From: CAYPNF01 sp964411985
GTDB lineage: Bacteria > Verrucomicrobiota > Verrucomicrobiia > Limisphaerales > J093
Direction: 5' to 3'
NCBI GenBank assembly: GCA_964411985.1
Contig: CAYPNF010000040.1
Span: forward strand, 1 to 64,000
Length of the DNA stretch: 64,000 nucleotides
Part shown: one piece after another, positions 16,905-25,834 of the stretch
Layout: every line of letters starts with the position of its first letter
Position numbering within the stretch: the first letter of the stretch is position 1
The notes under the pieces: generated by a model
What the model saw: only the letters and a program-made list of their open reading frames with translations
Database searches by the model: none
What the model was told of the DNA's origin: nothing
Program-made: the position numbers and the translations under genes

Positions 16905-18005
16905 GCCCCGTCCTCCTTGGTGGCGCACCCAGGTCCCGGGGACGACTGAGTACCTTCGCCAAATTGAGGCCAAGAGTTCTCTTTCACGCCTACCCCAGTT
17001 ATCAACTCGTCCGATGCTTGCGATTCCCTCGCCGTGCAACATCCGGAACGCGCGTCGGACTCCCTCGATCGGTGTCAGACTGGAGCCAGCAAAGTTGGTC
17101 TCGCCTGGTTGACGCACGATGCGATCCGGACCGACATCCAGGACCAGTTTTCCCAGGGTGTAACGGCCCGGGGGGGCTCCCGCCGCCGACATGGCGTCGG
17201 TAACGTACTGAATACAATTGCCGGGATACGCCCGGTGTATCAGCCGGAAAAGGGTTGGTGAAACATGGAGGCCATCGGGAATGAGAGAGATTCGGAGAGA
17301 ATCCTGGTCCAGGATGTTCCACAGAATGTTCTGGTGCCGGTCGAGCAACTGGGGACAGGCATTTCCCAAGTGCGTGAAGCCTACCGCCCCGCTCTCAGTC
17401 GCTTCACGGATGGTGCGGGCATCCGCGTTGGTGTGACCGAGGCTGATCCCGATTCCAAGTTGAGACGCCGTACGGATGGCCTGAAGCGATCCTTTTCGTT
17501 CGGGAGCCAGGGTGACCAGGATTGGGTCTGGGCCGAGGAGCGCTCGCAGGGCGCGGAAATGGGATGGCTTGGGGTCGACCTGTTTTTCGGGAGGGTGAGC
17601 ACCATGATAGCCGCGTTCCTCAGAGAGGAATGGACCCTCCAAGTGCCACCCCGCCATCATTGCGCGCAAGAGCGGATGCTGGGCCCGCAGGTCCTTGAGC
17701 TGACTCAGCTTTTCGAGCATCGCATCCCAGTCGTCACTGACGACCGTTGGGAAAAAACAAGTGCAGCCACAGCGAAGCAAACCCATGGCAGACTGGAGGA
17801 GCTGTTCGGAAGTCAAACCACTCTGTTGGAAGTCAACGCCGGCGAAGCCGTTTACCTGGAGATCCAGTAATCCGGGCGCGACCCACCACTCCGTCCGCCG
17901 GCCCTCCTGGCAAGGCTGCAGGGAGACCCTCCCGTCCACGCTCGTTTCCAAGCGAACCGGCAGGCCGGTCAAGAGGCCCTTTGCATACAGGGCTTTGGGG
18001 CGCAT
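16800..18005 (-). CDS. nagA: N-acetylglucosamine-6-phosphate deacetylase
   Basis: A 401-residue amidohydrolase. Seen: VAPGLLDLQVNGFAGVDF, AGWHLEGPFLSEERGYHGAH with metal-ligand Glu, SLGHTNAD and FTHLGNACPQLLDR with the metal His residues, LIPDGLHVSPTLF, and YVTDAMSAAGAPPGRYTLG with the catalytic Asp. The C-terminus (SIWRRYSVVPGTWV, then SYCLFRLDPET and FADGKEW) has the expected closing beta-sandwich pattern, so the gene is intact. It deacetylates GlcNAc-6-P in amino-sugar catabolism or recycling. It is convergent with the GT9 gene and overlaps it by 105 bp. Confidence 0.85.
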   Translation of the reverse strand: MRPKALYAKGLLTGLPVRLETSVDGRVSLQPCQEGRRTEWWVAPGLLDLQVNGFAGVDFQQSGLTSEQLLQSAMGLLRCGCTCFFPTVVSDDWDAMLEKLSQLKDLRAQHPLLRAMMAGWHLEGPFLSEERGYHGAHPPEKQVDPKPSHFRALRALLGPDPILVTLAPERKGSLQAIRTASQLGIGISLGHTNADARTIREATESGAVGFTHLGNACPQLLDRHQNILWNILDQDSLRISLIPDGLHVSPTLFRLIHRAYPGNCIQYVTDAMSAAGAPPGRYTLGKLVLDVGPDRIVRQPGETNFAGSSLTPIEGVRRAFRMLHGEGIASIGRVDNWGRRERELLASIWRRYSVVPGTWVRHQGGRGSGAVPSYCLFRLDPETVVRDLRVFADGKEWEDLA

Positions 18006-18089
18006 GGGAGGAACTTCTCCCTAACCAAGCCTGCTCGTCAATTCGGAATTGTCCTTTGCCGATAGCCCGGCTTGATCTACAAAGGACCC

Positions 18090-19613
18090 ATGGCTTTCGA
18101 TTCCTTTCGAGCGTTCCTGATCGAACTTGAGCAACAGGGTGAACTGATCCGCGTGCAACAACCTTTGGCCACGGAACAGGAGATCACCGAAGTCGCGGAC
18201 CGGGAGATGAAGAAGCCAGGAGGCGGAAAAGCGGTCTTGGTGGAAAAACCCACCATTCAGGGGAAGGTATCCCCCTTTCCGCTCGCCATCAACACGCTAG
18301 GCTCCTACCGCAGGATGGCCCTAGGCATGGGTGCCAACTCCGTGGAGGAAGTCGCCCTCGAAATGGCAGCCTTGCTCAAGGCAAAACCTCCTACCAGTTT
18401 TTCGGAAGCGCTGAAACTGCTCCTGGTGGCGATGGACTTGCGGCATGCCAGACCCAAGGTCGTCAAGAGTGGTGCCTGCAAGGAAGTCATTCAGCGTTTC
18501 GAGGTTCCTCCGCCCACGCAAACCTGGCCGAGTGCCCCCAGGGTGGAGGATGCGGAGAGGCCCAGCCTGCCCACCCTTTTGGACATGCCGATCCTGCAGT
18601 GTTGGCCTCGGGATGGGGGCAGGTTCATCACACTTCCCTGCGTGGTGACCAAAGACCCTGACACGGGCGAGCGTAATGTGGGGATGTACCGCGTCCAGGT
18701 CTATGATGAATCCACGATTGGGCTGCATTGGCAGTTGCAGAAAGTGGGTGCCAGCCACGGCCGCAAGTACTACCAGAGTGGCCAGCGCATGCCAGTGGCG
18801 ATTTTCCTTGGGGGCGATCCGATGTACCCGTTTTGCGCCACAGCGCCTTTGCCCGAAGGGGTGGACGAGTTTCTCCTAGCAGGGTACTTGCGCAAGAAGT
18901 CGGTGGAGCTGGTCCGCTGTGAGACCGTGGATCTCGAGGTTCCCGCCAATGCGGATTTTGTGATCGAAGGTTTTGTCGACCCTACGGAGCCTCTTCGCGA
19001 AGAGGGACCTTTTGGGGATCACACGGGATTCTACACGCTGCCGGATTTGTATCCGGTTCTGCACATCACTGCCATCACACACCGGAAAGACGCGGTGTAC
19101 CCCGCGACCATTGTGGGCATTCCTCCGATGGAAGACTTCTATATCGGGGGTGCCAGTGTGAAGTTGTTTCTCCCCGTGTTCCGGATGAATTTCCCCGAGA
19201 TCGTCGATATCGCACTTCCGGCCGAAGGGGTCTTTCACAACATGGTTTTTGTATCGATCCGCAAGCGCTATCCGATGCAGGCCTTCAAGATCATGCACGG
19301 CTTATGGGGCATGGGGCAGATGATGTTCACGAAGTACCTGGTGGTGGTAGATGAGGATGTGGATGTGCATAACACCAGCGCCGTTTTGTTCCACCTCTGT
19401 GCCAACACGGATCCGCAGCGGGATTGCCTTGTTTCCCGCGGCCCCGCTGACGTTCTTGACCATGCTACTGACCTAGTCGGGGTGGGCGGCAAGCTCGGGA
19501 TCGATGCAACGCGAAAGCTGGCCGGTGAAGGCTTTCAGCGGCCCTGGCCACCGAAGATCGTCATGGATCTGGGGGTGAAGCAGCGCATCGACGCTCTGTT
19601 CGGATCCCCCTGA
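18090..19613 (+). CDS. ubiD: UbiD-family prenylated-FMN decarboxylase
   Basis: A 507-residue UbiD-family protein of full length. Seen: FRAFLIELEQQGELIRV at the start, YRVQVYDESTIGLHWQLQKVGASHGRKYYQ, MPVAIFLGGDP, REEGPFGDHTGFYTLPDLYP with the catalytic Glu and flavin-site residues, and GGKLGIDATRK near the end. The family decarboxylates aromatic or unsaturated acids, typically 4-hydroxy-3-polyprenylbenzoate or a menaquinone precursor, using prenylated FMN made by UbiX. The ATG at 18090 follows AAAGGA closely and starts the conserved region; a TTG at 18072 is the alternative. The exact substrate is not readable; a quinone pathway is likely. Confidence 0.88.
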   Translation: MAFDSFRAFLIELEQQGELIRVQQPLATEQEITEVADREMKKPGGGKAVLVEKPTIQGKVSPFPLAINTLGSYRRMALGMGANSVEEVALEMAALLKAKPPTSFSEALKLLLVAMDLRHARPKVVKSGACKEVIQRFEVPPPTQTWPSAPRVEDAERPSLPTLLDMPILQCWPRDGGRFITLPCVVTKDPDTGERNVGMYRVQVYDESTIGLHWQLQKVGASHGRKYYQSGQRMPVAIFLGGDPMYPFCATAPLPEGVDEFLLAGYLRKKSVELVRCETVDLEVPANADFVIEGFVDPTEPLREEGPFGDHTGFYTLPDLYPVLHITAITHRKDAVYPATIVGIPPMEDFYIGGASVKLFLPVFRMNFPEIVDIALPAEGVFHNMVFVSIRKRYPMQAFKIMHGLWGMGQMMFTKYLVVVDEDVDVHNTSAVLFHLCANTDPQRDCLVSRGPADVLDHATDLVGVGGKLGIDATRKLAGEGFQRPWPPKIVMDLGVKQRIDALFGSP

Positions 19614-19674
19614 GCGCCTCACGGCTCTGGCAAAGCGGCTCTTGGCTATCCTAACTGCCTGCTCCGGGCCGGGC

Positions 19675-21921
19675 CTACTTATTCTTCCCTTTGCCAACCT
19701 TCTTGTCCGCGTGGGCATTCCGGTCAGTTTCCATCTGCCTCATCTCCTCTTCCATTTCACGAATGCCTGGCATGCGCTGCTGTTCCTGACCGGCGATGAT
19801 CGCCGCATCCTGTGGGGTGGCGAGTACCGTGGGACGGAGCAGGACGATCAGTTCGCTGCGAGAGTTGTCCGAGGTGGTCTTCCGGAAGAGAGCGCCCAGC
19901 CCGGGTATGTCCATGAGAATCGGGATCCCGGATTTGCCTTTGTTCTTCGCATTTCGAATGTAGCCACCGAGCATAATGGTGTCAGAGTCGCGGACGGAAA
20001 CCATGGAACTAGCCTCGCGCCGCGTGGTGTTGGGGACTTTGCCGACGTTTGCGATCTCGGTATAGCCGGAGACTTCCTCGATGGTCTGCTGAATGTCCAT
20101 GACCACCAATCCGTCCGGGGTGATGTAGGGGGTGACGTCGAGGCTAATCCCCACTTCCAGTTGCTGGTACTGGGAACTCGCTCCGTAGCCGTATCCCCCA
20201 TAGGAGCTGCTCGTGATATAGGGGACAGTCTCACCGGTGAAGAACGTGGCGGGCATGGCATGACTAGTCTGCACTCGTGGAGTTTGCAGTACCTGACCTC
20301 GTCCGTTACCCGCGATGGCGGTGACCGCGACGTTCAGATCACCCCCGTACTTTCCGAAGTAGGTGAATCCGCCCGGAAGCCCCGAGGTTAGGTTGGAGAC
20401 TCCGCTGAAAAGGGACTGGCCATTGTTCATGCCGGCGATGGAGGTCAGCCTCCCATTCTTCTGCGGGGGCATCATGGCAGACACCCCGTACTCGAGACTA
20501 TCGCTGAGCTTGACGTCCATGATGATCGCTTCGATCAGCACCTGCGCAAGCAGCCGGTCCACCTTGGAAACGACATTGGTGATCATGTGCATGTCCTCCT
20601 TGGAGGCGAAGACAATCAAGGAATTGGCGCGCTCGTCCGGAACGATTCGTGCATCCCGCAGAATCTGCACTTCCCCGGGAGTGGTCCGGTTGAGTACCCC
20701 TTGCAGCTGCCGGTTGAACGTGCCGGCGCCGCCTAGCTGACCCTGAAGCTGTGCCTGTGGTTGAATGCCTCCGGTCCGGTTCGCCTGGTTCATGCTATTC
20801 ATGCCCGAGCGGCTGCTTCCTGTGCTGCCGCCCCGGCTGCCGGCGCGCGAACCCGCTCCAGTTCGGCTGCGGGTCAGCGAGCTTCCAGTCGCACCACCTC
20901 CGCCGCCACCACCTACCAAACTGCTCATGGTGGCGTAAATATCCTCCACCTTCCCGTACTTGATCGGGATCACCTCCAGTTTGTAATCGCTCTCCACTTG
21001 GACGTCGATCTTGGCGATGAGTTCCATGATGCGTTTGATATTGGAGACGTAATCGCGGATGACGAGTGTCTGTGTGCTGTCGATCGCGGTGATCGCGTTC
21101 TGAGTTCGTGCGAAACCGCTCACCAACTGAAGAACCTCGGAGGGTAAGGCGTATTTGAGTTGGACGATCTTGGTCATGAACTGGGCCGTTTCGGGGAGCT
21201 TAGCTGGATCGTCATCGGAAAAAGCAGCGCCTTCCTGCAACGCGGACGCGCTGGGGACAGCCGTCACAAACTTCGTGCCCACGTTGATCATTGTCACCAT
21301 ATTCAAGGTCAATACGCTGTCCAAAGCCTGAATCGCCTCCTCTTTCGTGAGGTCCGTCTGGTTCTTCAGCGTGACGGATACGGCGGGGAGCGAGTTGGGT
21401 CGAAGAACGGTCCGCCCCGTCAACTCGGCATAAATGGTGAGGACCTGTTCTAACGGCATCGACTGCAAGAGCAACAGTTTCGCTGGAATCTTGTCTGTAG
21501 GAAGAAGATTGCTGAAATTGGTCGTACTCGGGACGATGGCGTTGGTGAGAAGATTTGCCGGCACAGCGGGAGCGCCAGCTTGGGGCTGTCCTGGGAGAGT
21601 AGCCGGAGGAGTACCTGGTTGAGGGGGGTTCACGGCTGCTGCGGGCGTGGCCACCCGGCGGTTGGGAATGGCGGGCGGGGCAGGCGGGGTCAGGGGCAGG
21701 GCGGTCGCGCCTCCTGCCGGTGTGGAAGGTGTGAGGCGCGTCGGGATCGGCCGACCGGGGGTGTTGGTGGCAATCACGGCAGGCGCGGTTGTTTTTGTCG
21801 GCAGGCTTACGATTGGCGGCGGCACAGAGGGAGAGGGAGGAGTCTGGTCCTGCCGCCCGTAGGCGATGATGCCGCTGTTCAGGAGAACAGTCAGCCAAAG
21901 GAGGTAAAAGCGTGGCTTCAC
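19675..21921 (-). CDS. gspD: Type II secretion/type IV pilus secretin (GspD/PilQ family)
   Basis: A 748-residue outer-membrane secretin. A signal peptide (residues 1-22) and a long Pro/Thr-rich linker (to about 135) precede N0/N1/N2 periplasmic modules (PLEQVLTIYAELTGRTVLRP; KIVQLKYALPSEVLQLVSGF; VIPIKYGKVEDIYATMSSL). A Gly, Ser and Arg-rich insert lies near 335-380. VLIEAIIMDVKLSDSLEYGV then leads into the secretin core, ending with the signature REASSMVSVRDSDTIMLGGYI and IPILMDIPGLGALFRKTTSDNSRSELIVLLRP. It forms the outer-membrane gate. It is last in a four-gene leftward operon and overlaps the gspM/pilO-like gene by 4 bp. Confidence 0.9.
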   Translation of the reverse strand: MKPRFYLLWLTVLLNSGIIAYGRQDQTPPSPSVPPPIVSLPTKTTAPAVIATNTPGRPIPTRLTPSTPAGGATALPLTPPAPPAIPNRRVATPAAAVNPPQPGTPPATLPGQPQAGAPAVPANLLTNAIVPSTTNFSNLLPTDKIPAKLLLLQSMPLEQVLTIYAELTGRTVLRPNSLPAVSVTLKNQTDLTKEEAIQALDSVLTLNMVTMINVGTKFVTAVPSASALQEGAAFSDDDPAKLPETAQFMTKIVQLKYALPSEVLQLVSGFARTQNAITAIDSTQTLVIRDYVSNIKRIMELIAKIDVQVESDYKLEVIPIKYGKVEDIYATMSSLVGGGGGGGATGSSLTRSRTGAGSRAGSRGGSTGSSRSGMNSMNQANRTGGIQPQAQLQGQLGGAGTFNRQLQGVLNRTTPGEVQILRDARIVPDERANSLIVFASKEDMHMITNVVSKVDRLLAQVLIEAIIMDVKLSDSLEYGVSAMMPPQKNGRLTSIAGMNNGQSLFSGVSNLTSGLPGGFTYFGKYGGDLNVAVTAIAGNGRGQVLQTPRVQTSHAMPATFFTGETVPYITSSSYGGYGYGASSQYQQLEVGISLDVTPYITPDGLVVMDIQQTIEEVSGYTEIANVGKVPNTTRREASSMVSVRDSDTIMLGGYIRNAKNKGKSGIPILMDIPGLGALFRKTTSDNSRSELIVLLRPTVLATPQDAAIIAGQEQQRMPGIREMEEEMRQMETDRNAHADKKVGKGKNK

Positions 21922-22523
21922 AGTTTCTTGGGGTTAGGCGTGGGCTGGGCTGGGGCTTTGGGGGCCGGCTGGGCCTTGGCCTGTTTCTGATAACTGGCGC
22001 TGACCGTTATGTTGCCAACCAATTTGTACAGAGGGGAATCAGGGCGCAGGTCCAGGTCGCGCACGCGAATCATGGAGTTGCCAGCACCCAGTGCGAGCAG
22101 GAAGTCCACCAGCTCTTTGTCGCCCGTGTTCACTCCGATGATGACCGTTTGCTCGTCAAAGAAGGTGTTGGTGGAGGAGACTGCTGAACCGGGTCGCAGG
22201 CTTGTCAGGGCCACATTGTTGGAGAGAGCGTAGCTTTGGACCATCGCTTGGAGCTGAAGGGCCTGGCTTTCGGGAAGGACCGAGGAACCGGTTCCCTCGA
22301 GTTTTGCCAGACGAGCGCGGTATTCCGGCAGGCGGGCTACCTCCGCCCGGTGGTTGGCAAGGGTGGCACGCAAAGCTTGGGTTTCTTTGTCGACCTTTTG
22401 CCAGTCTTTATAGTGGGGCCAGACAAAAACCGCGTTGAGAACGATCACCACCACCGCCAAGGTGATCACCAGGATCCGCCGTTCCTGCGGGCGCAGATTA
22501 AGATGATCCAGGAAGCCGCTCAT
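21918..22523 (-). CDS. GspM/PilO-like inner-membrane assembly protein
   Basis: A 201-residue protein with a short cytoplasmic N-terminus, one membrane helix (RRILVITLAVVVIVLNAVFVW, about 15-35), a periplasmic coiled-coil (VDKETQALRATLANHRAEVARLPEYRARLAKLEG), then a ferredoxin-like region with NTGDKELVDFLLALG, and a Pro/Ala/Lys-rich end. This is the architecture of PilO and GspM. It is placed between the PilM/GspL-like and secretin genes, overlapping each by 4 bp, so translation is coupled. It would bridge the cytoplasmic platform and the secretin. Confidence 0.7.
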   Translation of the reverse strand: MSGFLDHLNLRPQERRILVITLAVVVIVLNAVFVWPHYKDWQKVDKETQALRATLANHRAEVARLPEYRARLAKLEGTGSSVLPESQALQLQAMVQSYALSNNVALTSLRPGSAVSSTNTFFDEQTVIIGVNTGDKELVDFLLALGAGNSMIRVRDLDLRPDSPLYKLVGNITVSASYQKQAKAQPAPKAPAQPTPNPKKL

Positions 22524-23899
22524 TCGCTCTCTCCTCGCTTGAGTTCGCAGTCAATGCTCCAGGTGGCTGGGCGGCCCCCGGCCGCTTGGATGGAGTGGGT
22601 GGTCACTTTGCTGAATAGGGGTTGGCCATTCGCCACAGCTCTCCGCAATGCTTCGTTGAACTCAGTGACCTTGCCTTGCTGGTCCGCAGGCACGGTGCCG
22701 AACAGCCCGAGTTTTCTTCCTCTCTGGAAAGTCATTTGCGTAAGAATCATCTCTTCTGGGAGGGATTCGGATAGCGCTTTCCAGCAGTCCAGGCAGGCAA
22801 ATTGGAGATTCGCTTGCTCCTGCAAGACTTGCACCCGGGCTTTCATCTGAAGCGCCTGGGTGTGCTCCGCCGCTCCGGCGGTTATTTGGTCCTGTACCCG
22901 TCCTTTTTGAAATTCATTCCAACGAAGCCAAAGGACGCACGCCAAGACCACAAACAAATAGAGCACCCCAAGGCCTCCCAACCCCCGCATCCAAAGTCGA
23001 TCGATGAACTGTTGGCGGTACCTGAGGCTGAACTCAGTCGGAAGCAGGTTGGCGCTGGCCTTGGATGCCGCTGAAAGCGTCGCCAGTTGTTCCTCCGTGC
23101 TCGGTTGGCCAATCTCCACCGGAGATCCCAAGGCCGCTGTGAGGGAGGGCGCCAGTTCCTCCGCCAGGGAAGGCTCAGCCACCAAGGTGCAGGGGGGAGG
23201 CGCGGACAGCCAACCCTCGATCTGCCCGCCCCAGGCCAAGTGAACGATCGAGGTGGCGAGCATTTGCGCCGAACCGGGACCGGGGGGAAGATGCAGAAAA
23301 CTAGCATTGCGAAGCTGGCCGCCGATCCACCATGCCCGAAGGGCCATGGTTTGGCCGTTCTCCTTCCAGGCATAGACCCAGATGCGGTCTTCTGAGGGGC
23401 GGGCCGCGACCATTTGGTGGAGTTGAGGCAATTCCAAACGGTCAGCCAGGTACCCCGCCTCTTCGAGACGACCGAGAGCCCCCTCTACCGCCTCCCTCGC
23501 TGCGATGAGCACCACCACCACTTGGTCCTCGCCTTCGCGGCGTGGAAGTGCCTCAAAGGACCAGACGATCTGGGTTACGGGAATGGGCGAAATCTTCTCG
23601 AGTTGGAACTCGACCATCGAGGGCAGCTCTTCAACTTCAGCCGAGGGCAAGGCGATCACCTTCAAAAAGACCGACTCCACTGGCAGCCAGGCGACGTTGA
23701 GCCTGGGTTGCCAGAGATGACCCCAGCTTTTCTGGACCGAACGTTCGGAGATCTTGGTGAGGGGAGGTACGGTGCGCTGCGACTCCAATTTTGGACCACT
23801 GCCCGACCGGGAATACTGCCAGAGCCGATGTCCCTCGCTTCTCGTGGCAAGGACATTGCACAGCATCCAGTTTTTCGGCTTCTTCGTGCGCTGTTTCAT
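22520..23899 (-). CDS. GspL/PilM-PilN-like platform protein
   Basis: A 459-residue protein. The first ~300 residues look like the actin-like cytoplasmic domain of GspL/PilM (VFLKVIALPSAEVEELPSMVEFQLEKISPIPVTQIVWSFE, a typical pilM-like segment). A membrane helix (LGGLGVLYLFVVLACVLWL, about 320-340) is followed by a coiled-coil and a small periplasmic domain as in GspL/PilN. It would couple the ATPase to the trans-envelope parts. Start and stop lie within 4 nt of the neighbouring genes on both sides, consistent with an operon. Strict PilM versus GspL naming is not possible by eye. Confidence 0.7.
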   Translation of the reverse strand: MKQRTKKPKNWMLCNVLATRSEGHRLWQYSRSGSGPKLESQRTVPPLTKISERSVQKSWGHLWQPRLNVAWLPVESVFLKVIALPSAEVEELPSMVEFQLEKISPIPVTQIVWSFEALPRREGEDQVVVVLIAAREAVEGALGRLEEAGYLADRLELPQLHQMVAARPSEDRIWVYAWKENGQTMALRAWWIGGQLRNASFLHLPPGPGSAQMLATSIVHLAWGGQIEGWLSAPPPCTLVAEPSLAEELAPSLTAALGSPVEIGQPSTEEQLATLSAASKASANLLPTEFSLRYRQQFIDRLWMRGLGGLGVLYLFVVLACVLWLRWNEFQKGRVQDQITAGAAEHTQALQMKARVQVLQEQANLQFACLDCWKALSESLPEEMILTQMTFQRGRKLGLFGTVPADQQGKVTEFNEALRRAVANGQPLFSKVTTHSIQAAGGRPATWSIDCELKRGESE

Positions 23900-23902
23900 G
23901 CC

Positions 23903-25633
23903 CTACTTCTGATCCCCTACCAAGGCGGCGAGATGCTCCTCGGTCTGGGTTACGCGGAGAACCTCCTCAATGGTCGTTAGGCTGGCGCGGACCTTGTTCC
24001 AGCCATCCACTCGGAGCGTTCGCATGCCCTGCTCGATGGCACGTTGCGCGATGGTGGAGGCTGCTGCACGACTCAAGATCAGGGGCCGAATAGCCTCGTT
24101 CAGCAGCAGGAGTTCATAGATCCCCATGCGCCCTTGGTAACCGAGTTGGCGACAGTGTTCACAGCCCACTCCTTTCCAGAAGCGTGCCGTGGGGATCTCT
24201 GATTCGGGATAATTAATGCGGCGAAGATAATCACCATCCACCTTCTGCTCAATTTTGCAGAAGGGGCAGATGGTGCGGACGAGTCGTTGTGCCATGACGG
24301 CTTCCACGGAGGAGGCCACGAGGAACGGTTCAATCCCCATGTCGATCAGCCGTGTGAACGCGCTGGGGGCATCGTTGGTGTGCAGGGTGCTGAAGACCAA
24401 GTGGCCCGTCAGCGCGGCGCGAATGGCGATTTCCGCGGTTTCCAGGTCCCGGATTTCCCCAACCATGATGACGTTGGGATCCTGGCGCAGGATGTGCCTC
24501 AAACCCATGGCAAAGGTCAACCCTATGTCGGGCCGAACCGCGATCTGGTTGATGCCCTTGAGCTCGTATTCCACCGGTTCCTCGATCGTGATAATCCGTT
24601 TGTGAACGGAATTGATCGTACTGAGAAACGCGTAGAGCGAGGTCGACTTGCCTGAACCTGTGGGTCCTGTGACAAGGAAAATGCCGTGAGGTTTGATGAT
24701 CAGCTCTCGAATGGCGGTCTCCTCCACCGGGGCGAACCCCAAGCGGTCAAGGCTCAGGAAGATCTTGCCTCTCGTCAGCAAGCGGAGGGAGACGCTCTCT
24801 CCGTAAACGGTGGGGACCGTCGAGACGCGAATATCGATTTCCTCTCCTTTGATCCGTACGTTGATGCGGCCGTCCTGAGGCAAGCGTTTCTCCGCGATGT
24901 TCATGCCGGACATGACTTTGATACGCGAGATAAGCGCCGCCTGATAACGCTTCAATTGGGGCGGCATGGGAGTCTGGTGAAGGATGCCGTCAATCCGGTA
25001 CCGGATCCGCAATTCGTCCTCCGCCGGCTCAAAGTGAATGTCCGTGGATCGGTCCTTGAAAGCTTCCCAAATGATTTGATTAACGAATTTGATGACACTC
25101 GCTTCCTGATCACCTTCGGTGATTTCCTTGTCCTCACCCACCAGCAGCTCAAGCGGTTCGTCTTCCGCCATTTCGTCCAGCGTCTCCGCCCCCACGCCAT
25201 AGTATTTTTTGAGCGCCTTCTCGATCTCCGACTTTGGCGCCAAGGCGAACGAAACCGGGCCGCGAGCGTCGAACGTAACCGCGTCCTGCATGCTGGTGTC
25301 GAAAGGATTGCTCACAGCAACCTGAAGCCGGTCTTCTTCCAAAGCCGTTGGCAGAACGGTGTACTGAAAAGCCACTTTGGTCGAGATGCGCTTCCGCGCT
25401 TCCACGCTCACGTTGAGTTTGGGAAGATCGAGAAAAGGCCAGTCGAGCGCTTTCGCGAGCCCCTGCGCGAAGGCCTCCTCTGAAAGCCCCGTCCCACGCT
25501 GAAGAATCGCCACCAAAGACTCCTGACCACCGCTTTCCACCGAGGCGGACCAGGTCCGGCACGCCGATTCGTACTGGTCGGAACTGACCAGCCCTGCGTC
25601 CGCCAACAGCTTCGTGATCGACGTAAGTGCCAT
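23903..25633 (-). CDS. gspE: Type II secretion/type IV pilus assembly ATPase (GspE/PilB)
   Basis: A 576-residue secretion ATPase. An N-terminal MshEN-type domain (about 1-150) leads to the ATPase core: Walker A GPTGSGKST near residue 320, an Asp box (TIEEPVEYEL), Walker B-like LRQDPNVIMVGEIRDLETAEIA, the His box STLHTNDAPSAFTRLIDMG, and a tetracysteine zinc motif (CPFC then CEHC) typical of GspE/PilB. It powers pilus or pseudopilus assembly. It is the first gene of the leftward operon and no gspF or pseudopilin gene follows, so those components must be encoded elsewhere. Confidence 0.93.
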   Translation of the reverse strand: MALTSITKLLADAGLVSSDQYESACRTWSASVESGGQESLVAILQRGTGLSEEAFAQGLAKALDWPFLDLPKLNVSVEARKRISTKVAFQYTVLPTALEEDRLQVAVSNPFDTSMQDAVTFDARGPVSFALAPKSEIEKALKKYYGVGAETLDEMAEDEPLELLVGEDKEITEGDQEASVIKFVNQIIWEAFKDRSTDIHFEPAEDELRIRYRIDGILHQTPMPPQLKRYQAALISRIKVMSGMNIAEKRLPQDGRINVRIKGEEIDIRVSTVPTVYGESVSLRLLTRGKIFLSLDRLGFAPVEETAIRELIIKPHGIFLVTGPTGSGKSTSLYAFLSTINSVHKRIITIEEPVEYELKGINQIAVRPDIGLTFAMGLRHILRQDPNVIMVGEIRDLETAEIAIRAALTGHLVFSTLHTNDAPSAFTRLIDMGIEPFLVASSVEAVMAQRLVRTICPFCKIEQKVDGDYLRRINYPESEIPTARFWKGVGCEHCRQLGYQGRMGIYELLLLNEAIRPLILSRAAASTIAQRAIEQGMRTLRVDGWNKVRASLTTIEEVLRVTQTEEHLAALVGDQK

Positions 25634-25834
25634 GACCGTAATGTCACCGAGTTATACAACCGCTTCTGTGAAAAGTTTCGCTGTGCCAAGTGGTTCAGGA
25701 AAAACATCGACTCCTTACGCGAGATGGTGCATGCTCAAAACTAATTGTTCCGGCAAGCATGCGGCATCCTCTAGGACTCGTTGTTTTCTATGATTATCAT
25801 GCTGCCTAAGATTATAAACCTTTGATAGACAAGA
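25634..25834. other. Divergent intergenic region between secretion operon and PIN-TRAM gene
   Basis: A 201-nt gap that must contain promoters for both the leftward gspE operon and the rightward PIN-TRAM gene. The right third is AT-rich, with TATGAT at 25789-25794 and ATTATAAACC at about 25811-25820. No spacing-perfect -35/-10 pair is convincing. Confidence 0.35.

Noticed and set aside
16880..17040. Suspected frameshift in nagA because the region after AFRML looked unlike the family
   Set aside because: Checking all three frames, the in-frame reading gives SIWRRYSVVPGTWV then SYCLFRLDP, which fits the W..FS..PA and CLFRL pattern of related proteins; the other frames hold stops or no similarity.
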